Shown: positions 55,287-64,000 of the stretch, piece by piece
Layout of the letters: the number at the start of each line of letters is the position of its first letter
How positions within the stretch are numbered: the first letter of the stretch is position 1
Origin: Arachidicoccus sp. BS20
GTDB lineage: Bacteria; Bacteroidota; Bacteroidia; Chitinophagales; Chitinophagaceae
Direction of reading: 5' to 3'
Assembly (NCBI RefSeq): GCF_001659705.1
Contig: NZ_CP015971.1
Location: 310,001 to 374,000 of the forward strand
Length of the DNA stretch: 64,000 nt
Translations under genes and position numbers: made by a program
Notes under the pieces: model-generated
Database searches by the model: none
Seen by the model: the letters and a program-made list of their open reading frames with translations, nothing else
What the model was told of the DNA's origin: nothing

Positions 55287-57674
55287 CTAAAATTTCACGG
55301 TAAAGCTTGCAGAGAATCTTCTCGGCATTTGCGGAATGGTTGTTCCCCAGCCTACCCAATATTGTTTATTGGTAAGATTATCCACTTTGCAGGTAATATT
55401 ATATTTCTTTTTGTCGTATGAAAGCGAAGCATTTAATGTAGTAAATGACGGCAATACATAATAATCATCCAAATCATTAATCACTGCATTTTCACTTGCA
55501 TAGTTGCCGCCGAAGCCCAAGCCTAAACCTTGCAGCGTTCCTGTTTGCACACGATAGCTTAGCCAAGCGTTTGCCAAATTTTTCGGACCTGCGGAGCTTG
55601 GACGAAAGCCGTCGAGCGCCGTACTAATTTTTTCATATTTACTGTTGTTATACGCATAGCCTGCAATAATGTTGAAGCCCGCAAAAGGATTTGCCGTAAC
55701 CTGCGCTTCCAAACCTTTGCTGTATTGCGTGCCATTTTGCACCTGATAAGTCGGTCTGTCCGGAGCATCGCTGCGAACAACATTACTTACCTTGATGTCA
55801 TAATAGCTAATGCTGCCGCTTAATTTTCCGTTGAACGCATCGGCTTTAACACCGCCTTCCCATTGGTTGGCGTGTTGTGGTTTAAAAACGCTGGTGCTTC
55901 CATCGGGTTGTTGCACAGGCGCCACATTGGTAAAACCATTCATGTAATTACCAAACAAAGACACTTTATCTTTCACGATTTGATATACCAAACCGAATTT
56001 CGGCGAAAATGCATTTTGATGATAACCGCCTGTTGCCTCTTCCGTAATCACGCTTTTTTGCCCTTTGTAATCATAATAATCCCAACGTACGCTTGCCATT
56101 GCAAGTAATCTGTCTGTAACGTTCAAAACATTCTGCACATAGGCGCTGTAAGTATTTGTAAGAATGCTTCCCGTTTGTATAAAAGGAACATCCAGCAATG
56201 CATTTTGCAATGTTGTATTGCTTAGTTTCACATATTCAACTCCTGGGTTAGCAAGGCTCAATTTATCAAATGCCAGACTGCCATAGCTTGCCTTTGTAGT
56301 AACGCTATATACTTCTGCGCCAATTAACGTACGGTTTCTCAAGCTCCCGATATGAAAATCGCCGTTGATATTTTCCTGAATATCCGTGGTATATTTTTTA
56401 TAATAATCATAATAGGTTGCATTACGAATAAGAGAGTCATTGCCGGCAAGCACAGACATATAAGCGTTGCCCCCACTTTCAGCACTGCTGAGATAAGTAA
56501 AGTTGGTACGCGATACCCATTGCTTGGAGAATTGATGTGTTAATGTTGTAAAAAGTTTTGCCTGCTTTGGCTTAAGAACAAGCCCATTGCCAATAAATCT
56601 TCTGTGCCAGTCTATATTGACATCTTTTGGGCTGCGTACACCGGTTTTATACGAACCATCTATGAAAATGCGATAAAAGCTATTGGCACGTTCATTTTGA
56701 TACTCGCCTTCTAATTCAAGCGTGTTTTTATCATCGATTTTGTATGTCAAAGAGGGTGCAACAAATTCATAGGAAGCAAAGCCTGCATCTTGCCAGGACC
56801 CTTCATGATGAATGGCGCCATTCAAGCGGAACAGCAATGTTTTGTCCGCATTCAACGGTGTATTCACGTCCACCGTAAAACGGCTTAATCCATAGCCGCC
56901 CCAAGTGTAGCCTGCTTCTCCTTTGAAGGTATCAAAAGGTTTTTTGGTAACAATGTTGAACAGCCCGCCATAACTGATGAGCGAACTTCCGTATAATGCG
57001 CCGGAAGGACCTTTGATGGCTTCGATGCTTTCGATATTGGAGACATCAATATTGCCATCTCCGCCAATGCCCACCACGCCGTTTCTTAAAAACGATTGGG
57101 TAGGGAAACCGCGCGAAGTAACCGAACCGCCTGCCGTGTTATTTTCCAATTGCATGATAACGCCGGGAATATTTTTCAATGCATCGGAATAAGTAACAAT
57201 TTGCTGGTCTTTCAGCAACGCACTTGTAACGGTTGTATATACCTGCGGATTCTCCAAATTTTTCAGCGGCATCTTCGCTACATCGTTGCTCGTACCCGCA
57301 TGATATTTCGCTTGCTGTGTGTTTACAATAACATCCTGTAATTGTTGTGAAGTAATATTAATCGTAAAATTTTCTTCAGTTGTTTCTCCTGTGGAAACGA
57401 TAATTTCTTTTTCCTGCATAGCAATGCCTATGGAAGAAATTTTTAAAACATAATGCCCCGGCGCGAGCTTGTTAATAATATACCTACCATTATTGTCTGA
57501 AACAGCGCCGCGTTTCAGTTGTTCGATTTGGATGGTAATGCTTGATGCAGGCTTGTTATCGCTTGTTGTAATAATTCCTCTAACAGCGCCGCCGGCACTT
57601 TGCGCAAACATGATTTCCGGAGTCAAAAGCAGGCATAAAACAGACGAAATAAACAGTAAACTTAAATGCTTCAT
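55287..57674 (-). CDS. TonB-dependent siderophore receptor
   Basis: Outer-membrane receptor for a ferric siderophore, 795 residues. Signal peptide 1-~25 (SLLFISSVLCLLLTPEIMFAQ). A carboxypeptidase-like domain lies at ~28-110 (VRGIITTSDNKPASSITIQIEQ). The plug at ~120-250 shows YSDALKNIPGVIMQLENN and SRGFPTQSFLRNGVVG, with IESIEAIKGPSGALYGS as the TonB-plug signature. The rest is a barrel, ending FSASFTVKF. It fits the FhuA/FoxA-like siderophore branch. Two operator-like motifs lie upstream. The siderophore is unknown; no biosynthesis gene is present. Confidence 0.92.
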   Translation of the reverse strand: MKHLSLLFISSVLCLLLTPEIMFAQSAGGAVRGIITTSDNKPASSITIQIEQLKRGAVSDNNGRYIINKLAPGHYVLKISSIGIAMQEKEIIVSTGETTEENFTINITSQQLQDVIVNTQQAKYHAGTSNDVAKMPLKNLENPQVYTTVTSALLKDQQIVTYSDALKNIPGVIMQLENNTAGGSVTSRGFPTQSFLRNGVVGIGGDGNIDVSNIESIEAIKGPSGALYGSSLISYGGLFNIVTKKPFDTFKGEAGYTWGGYGLSRFTVDVNTPLNADKTLLFRLNGAIHHEGSWQDAGFASYEFVAPSLTYKIDDKNTLELEGEYQNERANSFYRIFIDGSYKTGVRSPKDVNIDWHRRFIGNGLVLKPKQAKLFTTLTHQFSKQWVSRTNFTYLSSAESGGNAYMSVLAGNDSLIRNATYYDYYKKYTTDIQENINGDFHIGSLRNRTLIGAEVYSVTTKASYGSLAFDKLSLANPGVEYVKLSNTTLQNALLDVPFIQTGSILTNTYSAYVQNVLNVTDRLLAMASVRWDYYDYKGQKSVITEEATGGYHQNAFSPKFGLVYQIVKDKVSLFGNYMNGFTNVAPVQQPDGSTSVFKPQHANQWEGGVKADAFNGKLSGSISYYDIKVSNVVRSDAPDRPTYQVQNGTQYSKGLEAQVTANPFAGFNIIAGYAYNNSKYEKISTALDGFRPSSAGPKNLANAWLSYRVQTGTLQGLGLGFGGNYASENAVINDLDDYYVLPSFTTLNASLSYDKKKYNITCKVDNLTNKQYWVGWGTTIPQMPRRFSASFTVKF

Positions 57675-57726
57675 AAATGAGTATATTTTTTTGTGTGCGA
57701 AATTATTTTCACATTTACCAATGCTC

Positions 57727-57764
57727 TTTACGAAATCGGGAAAAACTATTTACGAGATGCGGAA
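57727..57764 (-). promoter_or_regulatory. Candidate AraC (PchR-like) operator of the siderophore receptor gene
   Basis: Two head-to-tail copies, read on the minus strand: TTCCCGATTTCGTAAA (57727-57742) and TTCCGCATCTCGTAAA (57749-57764), 22 bp apart, i.e. two helical turns. The first copy is identical to 60784-60799 in front of the second TonB receptor gene. The pair lies 53-90 nt upstream of the ATG. A -7-like TAATTTCG sits between it and the gene (57698-57705). Confidence 0.6.
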
Positions 57765-57830
57765 AATTTCAAACAAAAAATCCTATAAGACCTGAAATCT
57801 TATAGGATTGCTATTACCAAACCATGAAAA

Positions 57831-58328
57831 TTATTCCGAGTCCATCGTCATAATATCTCTGTCAAAAAGATACAAGCCGCTTTTGTCTTCGCCTATCAGT
57901 TCAAGTTTATCGTTACATTCACGGGCAAGTCTTTCTTCTTCTATCTGTTCGTTCACATACCATTGCAGAAAATTATGCGTAGCATAATCCTTCTCGGACA
58001 AGGCGATATCTACAAGATTGTTGATGCTTTCGCTTACTTTCACTTCATGCTCAAACAATATTTCAAATGCTTTTTTCAGTGAAACAAAAGTAAGTGTCGG
58101 CTGTTCTAACTTAGGAACAACTGCAAAACCGCCTCTTTCGTTAATATAATGAATCAGTTTCAGCATATGCATACGCTCTTCGTCGCTATGACGGAAAAAG
58201 AATTGCGTTACACCTTTTAATCCGGGTTGGATTTCTGCCCAGCTTCCCATTGCAAGATAAGCTTGCGACGATTGCGCTTCCATCAGCACTTGTTTGTTCA
58301 GCGCTTCTTTCATAGTTTGTGATAACAT
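57831..58328 (-). CDS. ftnA: Ferritin, bacterial non-heme type
   Basis: Iron-storage protein forming a 24-subunit shell with ferroxidase sites. The helical bundle shows EAQSSQAYLAMGSWAE and HSDEERMHMLKLIHYINERGG, with the ferroxidase Glu and His, then YATHNFLQWYVNEQIEEE. ATG at 58328 gives MLSQTMKEALNKQVLMEAQSS; the 29 codons upstream look unlike ferritin and are left out. 165 residues, normal for FtnA. It is close to iron-uptake genes but separated from them. No Fur box was assigned with confidence. Confidence 0.93.
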   Translation of the reverse strand: MLSQTMKEALNKQVLMEAQSSQAYLAMGSWAEIQPGLKGVTQFFFRHSDEERMHMLKLIHYINERGGFAVVPKLEQPTLTFVSLKKAFEILFEHEVKVSESINNLVDIALSEKDYATHNFLQWYVNEQIEEERLARECNDKLELIGEDKSGLYLFDRDIMTMDSE

Positions 58329-58474
58329 GGCTTTTGATTTTAATTTCAGAAATATTTGGTATCGCTCAGAAAAAAGTAAAATATCGCGTTTTACTAAAAA
58401 CAAATACAGTATCATAATTGCGTCTGACTATATTTTCACTTTCGTATAAAAAAGCCTGCCATTTGTTATAGCCC

Positions 58475-58624
58475 CTATTTTGTTTTTGTAAAATCGCCTT
58501 CTATGATAATCTTTTTTAAATCGGGCAATATGTATTCTATGTGTGTAACTTGTACGGGAATAACCATCCGGTTAAAAACCGTTTCCATAGTATCGCCAAG
58601 CCATTTGGGTATGCGGGGTATAAC
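58475..58624 (-). pseudogene. Remnant of a siderophore-interacting protein gene
   Basis: In one minus-strand frame this codes IPRIPKWLGDTMETVFNR, then MVIPVQVTHIEYILPDLKK and IIIEGDFTKTK with a stop. That is the N-terminal start of siderophore-interacting proteins (SIP, FAD-dependent ferric-siderophore reductases; family starts often look like PKWLGDTMExVF...LKxxxFEGDF). An in-frame TGA precedes it and no good start exists except an inner ATG at 58588, while the C-terminal FAD/NAD domains are absent. So only a fragment of about 50 codons is left. The rest of the 338-bp gap (58329-58666) is without a gene. Confidence 0.65.
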
Positions 58625-58666
58625 TAATCATTTTTAATAGGTCTTTTGTAAAAACATTTTTTTAAA

Positions 58667-59641
58667 TTAGCAGTACAAACTCTGTATCTCCGAAACAAAT
58701 AGTTCTGCATCATTAATTTGCAATATATGTCCGCTGTTTTCTGCTTTTACAAGGCGGCTGTTGGATGAAAGTTTTAATAAATCAAGCTGAACTTTTTCTG
58801 TCAATTGGCGTAATTCGTTTTTTAATCCGGCATTTTTAATTTTTGCATATCGTATTTCAGATGTACCGGTAATTATGGTTAATGGTATATTTCCAAAGGA
58901 ATTATATTCTTCGGCATCTTTAAAATTGTGCCTGTCGTTTTTCAGTTCTTCCAATACTTTATTGCACGACCTGTAAAAGAAATTTTTTTCCATGCGGTGC
59001 AGCCTGTGCCTGACAGGTATTTCCGGCGACAAGGGTATAAAAGAAAATAAAATCCGGTAGATGCCTGTTTGCACTAAAAATTTAATGAGCTGGTGTGGTG
59101 GTATTTTCAAAGTTTTTAGGAGTTCCGGCGAAGCCATTTCTATTTGTTTAGGATGTGCGGCTTCCGCAAAAACAATTCCGGCAATATCGTATTCGTGCCG
59201 CTTGATAAACGGTCTTAAATATATTCCTGCCATTGAATGTCCTACTAAAATGTATGGCTTGGGGCAGTGTGTATTTTCTAAAAGCAATTCGCGTTCTTTA
59301 GAAACATGGTCATTTGTAACCGTTTTTCCCGTTGCTTCGCTCAGCATAATGCCGTTGCGGTCATAAGAAATGGTTACTGCATTTTGTGATATGGCTTCCT
59401 GTATTTCGTGCCAGATGGCATGGCTGCTTCCCATGCCGGACTGGAACACCACAGTGCAGTTTCCTTTGCCTTTCTTTACATAATGCAACTTTTTCCCGTC
59501 AATATCTGCAAAGGTTTTTCTTTTAAATATTTTTCTTTCCAGCTTTCTTCTGGAGTATTGCTCAAACAGGAAACCTGCGAATAACAACAAGGTAAAAACG
59601 CCAATAACCCACAGGAGAATCAGAAGCAAAAATACAATCAT
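58667..59641 (-). CDS. Membrane-anchored alpha/beta hydrolase
   Basis: Alpha/beta-fold hydrolase of 324 residues. An N-terminal membrane segment (residues 1-25, FLLLILLWVIGVFTLLLFAGF) anchors it. The nucleophile elbow is LVGHSMAG with S136, the oxyanion region is FQSGMGSSHAIW, and the catalytic His is in NSGHILQIND near the C-terminus. It is cotranscribed with the AraC gene, starting 10 nt after its stop. A role as esterase of a ferric siderophore is suggested by its place in the iron region but is only inference; any esterase or peptidase role is open. Confidence 0.85.
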   Translation of the reverse strand: MIVFLLLILLWVIGVFTLLLFAGFLFEQYSRRKLERKIFKRKTFADIDGKKLHYVKKGKGNCTVVFQSGMGSSHAIWHEIQEAISQNAVTISYDRNGIMLSEATGKTVTNDHVSKERELLLENTHCPKPYILVGHSMAGIYLRPFIKRHEYDIAGIVFAEAAHPKQIEMASPELLKTLKIPPHQLIKFLVQTGIYRILFSFIPLSPEIPVRHRLHRMEKNFFYRSCNKVLEELKNDRHNFKDAEEYNSFGNIPLTIITGTSEIRYAKIKNAGLKNELRQLTEKVQLDLLKLSSNSRLVKAENSGHILQINDAELFVSEIQSLYC

Positions 59642-59651
59642 AAAAGTTTTT

Positions 59652-60650
59652 TTATCCGGGTTGTTTTTTTGTATAAATTTCTCTTGCTTTCATGGGCGAG
59701 ATGCCGTGTGTTTTTTTGAAAGCGATACTGAAATTGGATGTATTTTGGTATCCTAAATTCATGCCTATTTCCTGTATAGACATATTTGTATCCATTAAAT
59801 ATTTTTTTGCCTGATGCATTCTGAGGTCTTGCATATAACCAAAAACAGTATTATCAAATAAGATTTTAAAGCCGGCTTTGAGTTTTGTTTGGTTGATGCC
59901 TACCTGATGAGCCAATTCTATAATGGTACAAGGTCTGTCCAGGTTTGCTTTAATTAATGAGGCTGCCCAATGGATTTTATCCTTGTCCACGGCGTTTAGC
60001 ATGTAATCTTCTTTTTTATTCTCAGCATTGTTATAAAGCAACGCAATGAGTTCATATGTTTTAGATTCAAAGTAAATCCTTCTTACCAGTCCTTCATAAG
60101 TGCAGCTTTTTATATCTTGTATCACGTTAAAAATATCAGCACTTATTCCGATATCGCTTGGGCTGAGTTTGCCGCTGATATTTTTATGGATTTTTGCCAG
60201 GAAATTATCCATAATGCCAGATTCGCCCGCGTAACCGTCCAGCATTGAGAGCGGAAGATGAATATCGAACGTATTGTAATTCACATTTTCGGAGAGATGG
60301 ATTTTCGCTTCATTTTGTTCGGCAGGTAAAAAAGCGATATTAGAAGACATTGTAGCAACTGTATGTTCTACGTTAGCATCATCGTGATATACAATGGGCA
60401 TAGCGGATAAATTACATTGGATTTCCAGTAATGGAGATGTTCCTTTTCCTAAAATCGTTACATCTCCGTTCATAAGGTAATCGGCTTCTAATATGAACAG
60501 GTTGCTGTCCAAAGTCTGCTTGCGAAAATGCGCATCTCCCTTAGGTGTGATAACCTTCATACTGTTTATATCGCTGTTATTATCCGCATTTTGTTTCCCG
60601 GCAACAGAAACAAAATGATTAAAGTCATCGCCCGTCATTACATATTGCAT
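59652..60650 (-). CDS. AraC-family regulator, PchR-like
   Basis: Regulator of 332 residues from the ATG at 60650 (MQYVMTGDDFNHFV); 31 further codons upstream look unlike the family. The N-terminal ~200 residues are a ligand-binding part, the C-terminal ~100 a double HTH (TIIELAHQVGINQTKLKAGFK; MNLGYQNTSNFSIAFKKTHGISP). PchR-type AraC proteins are activated by ferric siderophores and turn on TonB receptor genes. It lies divergent from a TonB receptor gene and upstream of the alpha/beta hydrolase, and a shared motif precedes both receptor genes. The ligand is unknown. Confidence 0.85.
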   Translation of the reverse strand: MQYVMTGDDFNHFVSVAGKQNADNNSDINSMKVITPKGDAHFRKQTLDSNLFILEADYLMNGDVTILGKGTSPLLEIQCNLSAMPIVYHDDANVEHTVATMSSNIAFLPAEQNEAKIHLSENVNYNTFDIHLPLSMLDGYAGESGIMDNFLAKIHKNISGKLSPSDIGISADIFNVIQDIKSCTYEGLVRRIYFESKTYELIALLYNNAENKKEDYMLNAVDKDKIHWAASLIKANLDRPCTIIELAHQVGINQTKLKAGFKILFDNTVFGYMQDLRMHQAKKYLMDTNMSIQEIGMNLGYQNTSNFSIAFKKTHGISPMKAREIYTKKQPG

Positions 60651-60752
60651 AATACTTCCTTTTTCATAATAAATACTTCCATAATCATAAATGAATAAAC
60701 GTGGCGAAATATACTTTCGCAACCACGAAAATAAACCATACAATATAGATAT

Positions 60753-60799
60753 GTAAAGTGTTCACCCAAACAATGTAAAAAAATTCCCGATTTCGTAAA
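60753..60799 (+). promoter_or_regulatory. Candidate AraC (PchR-like) operator of the second TonB receptor gene
   Basis: TTCCCGATTTCGTAAA (60784-60799) is the same 16 bp as at 57727-57742. Two weaker repeats with TGTAAA ends precede it (GTAAA at 60753, 60775 and 60795; spacings 22 and 20 bp). The site is 70-85 nt before the receptor ATG. Confidence 0.6.
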
Positions 60800-60868
60800 C
60801 AAATAAATACGCACAGGAATAAAATGGGTTTTGAAAACACAGCATATCCAATTATTTGAACAAATAGT

Positions 60869-63256
60869 ATGTCTTATAAATGTAAATATTACATATTCAC
60901 GATAACCACTTTGTTTGCTTATATATCAGGCATGGCGCAAACGGATGTTTACCATATTTCGGGAAAAGTATTTAGCCAACATAAGTTTCCGGTTATTGCT
61001 GCCTCTGTCCGTTTTCCCGAACTAAAGAAAAATATTGTTACCGATTCTTCCGGCAGGTTCTCACTTTCAGATATGCCGGCAGGCACTTATACAATTATTA
61101 TTTCGGCAACAGGCTACATCACGTTGAAAAGCAAAATTGTAGTAACGAAGCGTGCCCAGAATTTTTCTTTCCTGTTAAAAACCCGTACCGCTTTACTTAA
61201 TGATGTATCTGTGTTCGGATATTCACGTATTAAATCGTTGAATAGACAAGCCTATAACGTAACTGCCATAGATGCACAAAAACTGCAAAATACGGTAACA
61301 GACGTGGCACATGTTTTGGACCATGTTCCCGGAGCGCGTCTGCGGGAAACGGGAGGCTTGGGATCAGACTATGATTTTTCCATCAGCGGATTTTCCGGTA
61401 ACAGGATAAAATTTTTCCTGGATGGCATTCCGATGGAAAGTTTCGGACCATCGTTTCAAATCAACAATATACCCGTCAATCTTGCAGAGCGGATAGAAGT
61501 GTACAAAGGTGTAGTGCCTGTATGGCTGGGCGGCGATGCATTGGGCGGCGCAGTAAATATTGTTACAAACAACAGGCTTAAAAATTATCTGGATGTATCC
61601 TATTCCTACGGCTCTTTTAATACGCACAGAACGAATATCAATGCAGGCTACACTTCAAAAAAAGGCTTTACGGTAAGGTTAAACGCTTTTCAGAATTATT
61701 CAGATAACGATTATAAAGTTACCGTGGATGCCGCCGATATACACACGGGGCAATATTACCGAGATACAACGGTCAAGCGGTTCCACGATAAATATCACAA
61801 CGAAACAGCAATTGCACAAATAGGCTTTACGGATAAAAAATGGACAGACCAATTACTGTTCGGCATCACATTAGGACAATATTATAAACAAATACAAACC
61901 GGCGCACGCAGCACGGCGGTATTCGGCGCATGGTTTACCAAAGGCAACATTATAATGCCTGCACTGAAATATGCCAAAAAGAACTTTATAACAAAGGGAT
62001 TGGATGTAACTTTCAATGCCGATTATAATCTCGGGCAAGACCAAAGTATTGATACCATACACGCCCGCTACAATTGGTTAGGCGATTCCATCACCTACCT
62101 TGGAAAAGGCGGTGAAAGCTGGTACAGCCTGTATAAATACAGGAATCATAACGGAAGCGCATCGCTTTCGGCAAAGTATTCTATCAATGGCAGGCAGAAC
62201 ATTGCTTTTGATAATGTCTTCAGCTATTTCAACAGAAAAGGCGCCAACCTGGTATCACCAAATCCTTTGGTGGACAATATCCCGCAGAAGACTGAAAAAA
62301 ATATATTAGGCGCAAGTTATCAATATCATATCCCCGGTAAATTCAATATTACCGTATTCGGAAAATATTTTTATCAGCATGCAAGTACTACGCTTATCCA
62401 AACCGATTATAATAATCCCGGCGATACCGTTTATAACAAAACAGGACTCAACAGAAACAAGCCGGGCTACGGCGTTGCAGCAACTTATTTTATTCAGCCG
62501 CAGCTTCAACTAAAATTTTCTTACGAAAAAACATACCGGATGCCGGAAAGCGAAGACCTCTTCGGAGACATCATCAACAAAGACGGCAACTGGAATTTAA
62601 AACCGGAACGAAGCAATAATATCAACCTGGGACTGGGTTACAATTTAAACTTAGATAAGCATCATTTTTACTTTAGCGGTACGGGAATATATTACTATGC
62701 TAAAGATTTTATCTATTATAACCCGCTCGGGCCAAACCCGAATAAATTGTATCCCGACAACCTGTACAATGTATCCAATTTGGGGTTGGAATCCGAAATA
62801 AGATATTCTTACCAACAGATTTTTGTTGCCGGAATAAACGTTACTTACCAAAATTTGAGGGATAGAAATAAATACCGTACAGACCTTCCGGACATTCCCA
62901 GCATTACCTACAAAGAACGCATTCCCAATATTCCTTATTTATTCGGTAATGTCCATGCGGCGCTTTATTTTCCAAATATTTTTTCCGGCGCCGGTAAGCT
63001 GACCATCGGCTACAACATGATGTATGTGCACAATTTCTATTTGTACTGGGCAAGCGAAGGCGCGGCAGATACAAAACGCATGATTCCTACACAAATATCG
63101 CACGATGTAAGCATCGTTTACACATTTAAAAACGGCAGGTATAATACCGCAATTGAATGTAAAAACATTATCGGTGAAAAGTTATACGATAATTATAGCC
63201 TGCAAAAACCGGGACGGTCATTCAGTATAAAACTCAGATATTTTATCGGTCAATAA
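60869..63256 (+). CDS. TonB-dependent receptor with carboxypeptidase-like domain, probably iron-related
   Basis: Outer-membrane TonB receptor, 795 residues. Signal peptide 1-~24 (YIFTITTLFAYISGMAQ). A carboxypeptidase-like domain runs ~28-105 (ISGKVFSQHKFPVIAASVRF). The plug at ~115-225 has VTDVAHVLDHVPGARLRETGG and IPVNLAERIEVYKGVVPVWLGG. The rest is a barrel ending SIKLRYFIGQ. It is followed after 31 nt by a DUF4374 lipoprotein, a partner often found beside TonB receptors for iron-siderophore uptake. The AraC gene faces it, and its upstream operator is shared with the first receptor. Substrate unknown. Confidence 0.92.
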   Translation: MSYKCKYYIFTITTLFAYISGMAQTDVYHISGKVFSQHKFPVIAASVRFPELKKNIVTDSSGRFSLSDMPAGTYTIIISATGYITLKSKIVVTKRAQNFSFLLKTRTALLNDVSVFGYSRIKSLNRQAYNVTAIDAQKLQNTVTDVAHVLDHVPGARLRETGGLGSDYDFSISGFSGNRIKFFLDGIPMESFGPSFQINNIPVNLAERIEVYKGVVPVWLGGDALGGAVNIVTNNRLKNYLDVSYSYGSFNTHRTNINAGYTSKKGFTVRLNAFQNYSDNDYKVTVDAADIHTGQYYRDTTVKRFHDKYHNETAIAQIGFTDKKWTDQLLFGITLGQYYKQIQTGARSTAVFGAWFTKGNIIMPALKYAKKNFITKGLDVTFNADYNLGQDQSIDTIHARYNWLGDSITYLGKGGESWYSLYKYRNHNGSASLSAKYSINGRQNIAFDNVFSYFNRKGANLVSPNPLVDNIPQKTEKNILGASYQYHIPGKFNITVFGKYFYQHASTTLIQTDYNNPGDTVYNKTGLNRNKPGYGVAATYFIQPQLQLKFSYEKTYRMPESEDLFGDIINKDGNWNLKPERSNNINLGLGYNLNLDKHHFYFSGTGIYYYAKDFIYYNPLGPNPNKLYPDNLYNVSNLGLESEIRYSYQQIFVAGINVTYQNLRDRNKYRTDLPDIPSITYKERIPNIPYLFGNVHAALYFPNIFSGAGKLTIGYNMMYVHNFYLYWASEGAADTKRMIPTQISHDVSIVYTFKNGRYNTAIECKNIIGEKLYDNYSLQKPGRSFSIKLRYFIGQ

Positions 63257-63287
63257 TTCTTTTTTCAAAAAACAAAATCAAATAAAT

Positions 63288-64000
63288 ATGACAAAATCAA
63301 AGTTTGTAATCTTAGTATCATCAGCGCTTTTATTATTAAGCGCGTGCAGCAAAAAAGACGTATCCGGTAATCAGTCCGGCGGAAACGGCGGCGGGGATTC
63401 AACCGTCATTGAGCAACCGAAAGACAGCATATTTGTATTAACCACTGCAAGCTCCCCCTCCGGCGCTGAGGTAATTAATACCGCCGAAACGTTAGATTCG
63501 GGTGTATTAAACACGCAAGGAACGGGGATAGAGCAAGACGGCGCCACACACAATTACATCGTCAACGGAGATTATTTTATCAGCTTCTTGTTCGGGCAAA
63601 GCAATCCGGGCGCCGTAACGGCATACAAAGCCGATGCATCTAAGCAATTGGTAACAGCTACCGATTTCCAAACGGAATCCATGACCATGTTCGGCAACGC
63701 AGGCGATGAAGTTCTGATGGTAAAAAACGCCTGGCAGCCGGAAGAACAATATACACAATGGTACAGGCTCGATACAAAAAGTATGGAAATTGTAGCGCAA
63801 GGACAAATTGATGCAGAAGCATTGGCTGCCAACGGGCAAAAAGCATTCTTTACCGATATTAAAAAAGTGGGCGATAAAATTTTCGCTTCGTTCATCAGCG
63901 TGGAAAGCGGACTGAATTTTGAAACACAATATCCCGATAGTAACTGGATTGCCGTGTACAACTATCCCGATATGACGTTGGATAAGGTAATCCGCGACGG
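63288..64000 (+). CDS. DUF4374 lipoprotein, 3' truncated by the window edge
   Basis: Starts at ATG 63288 with MTKSKFVILVSSALLLLSAC, a clear lipoprotein signal with the lipidation Cys at residue 20; about 237 residues are in the window and the frame stays open. The sequence continues with a Gly/Ser linker and a region of beta blades (YIVNGDYFISFLFGQSN; FQTESMTMFGNAGDEVLMV), which fits the DUF4374 beta-propeller-like family found beside TonB receptors. Its likely role is a surface partner that binds the iron compound, but this is inferred from place. Same strand as and 31 nt after the receptor, so the two form an operon. Confidence 0.75.
   Translation, partial: MTKSKFVILVSSALLLLSACSKKDVSGNQSGGNGGGDSTVIEQPKDSIFVLTTASSPSGAEVINTAETLDSGVLNTQGTGIEQDGATHNYIVNGDYFISFLFGQSNPGAVTAYKADASKQLVTATDFQTESMTMFGNAGDEVLMVKNAWQPEEQYTQWYRLDTKSMEIVAQGQIDAEALAANGQKAFFTDIKKVGDKIFASFISVESGLNFETQYPDSNWIAVYNYPDMTLDKVIRD

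Overview
The window reads as a chromosome segment of a Bacteroidota bacterium, probably of the Chitinophagaceae or a close relative (inference). The signs are TonB-dependent receptors with carboxypeptidase-like N-terminal domains, GSCFA, DUF6600, DUF5606 and DUF4374 proteins, a split MetH, and promoters of the Bacteroidota type (TTG, 19-20 nt, TAnnTTTG) with few clear Shine-Dalgarno sequences. No rRNA, tRNA, CRISPR array, phage or plasmid module was seen. The first gene is cut at its 5' end and the last at its 3' end.

Layout. 1-9 kb: a GH63/MGH1-type glycosidase, a NUDIX hydrolase, an MscS channel, a flavodoxin-fold oxidoreductase, a hicBA toxin-antitoxin pair, a Crp/Fnr regulator, a pnuC-nnr pair for NAD supply and repair, and a secreted dienelactone hydrolase. 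9-17.5 kb: an OmpW porin, a GSCFA protein, an SDR-AraC-cupin operon facing a second AraC gene, mtgA, kdsB and a DUF6600 envelope protein behind a repeated leader. 17.6-31 kb: metH in two genes with a GxxExxY (PD-(D/E)XK-like) cassette between them, a GH25 lysozyme, gyrB, fbaA, dedA, ribE, a DUF721 gene, yegP, a VOC protein, an M3 peptidase and a DUF5606 gene. 31-36.6 kb: an uncharacterised protein and an LPS/polysaccharide glycosyltransferase cluster (three GT4, one divergent GT90). 36.7-40 kb: ftsY, pyrE, NUDIX, yebC. 40-46 kb: an AT-rich insert with an astacin-like lipoprotein and a beta-barrel protein, bracketed by two near-identical copies of a TonB-receptor 3' end, then an intact Oar-like TonB receptor. 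46-55 kb: a peroxiredoxin, two pseudouridine synthases, a REP/tandem-repeat field with a RAYT-type transposase, rlmN and dnaE. 55-64 kb: an iron-related region with a siderophore receptor, ferritin, a remnant of a siderophore-interacting protein, an alpha/beta hydrolase, a PchR-like AraC regulator, a second TonB receptor and a DUF4374 lipoprotein.

Most genes are housekeeping or envelope functions. The most notable signals are: (i) one 16-bp motif upstream of both TonB receptor genes of the iron region, probably the operator of the AraC regulator between them; (ii) metH split exactly at a domain linker by an inverted-repeat-flanked nuclease-like cassette, with both halves also carrying short GC-rich palindromes in frame; (iii) a 113-bp structured leader repeat found at two loci; (iv) the duplicated TonB-receptor tail bracketing the astacin/barrel insert; (v) several genes whose -7 promoter box ends 4-5 nt before the start codon, which predicts leaderless mRNAs.
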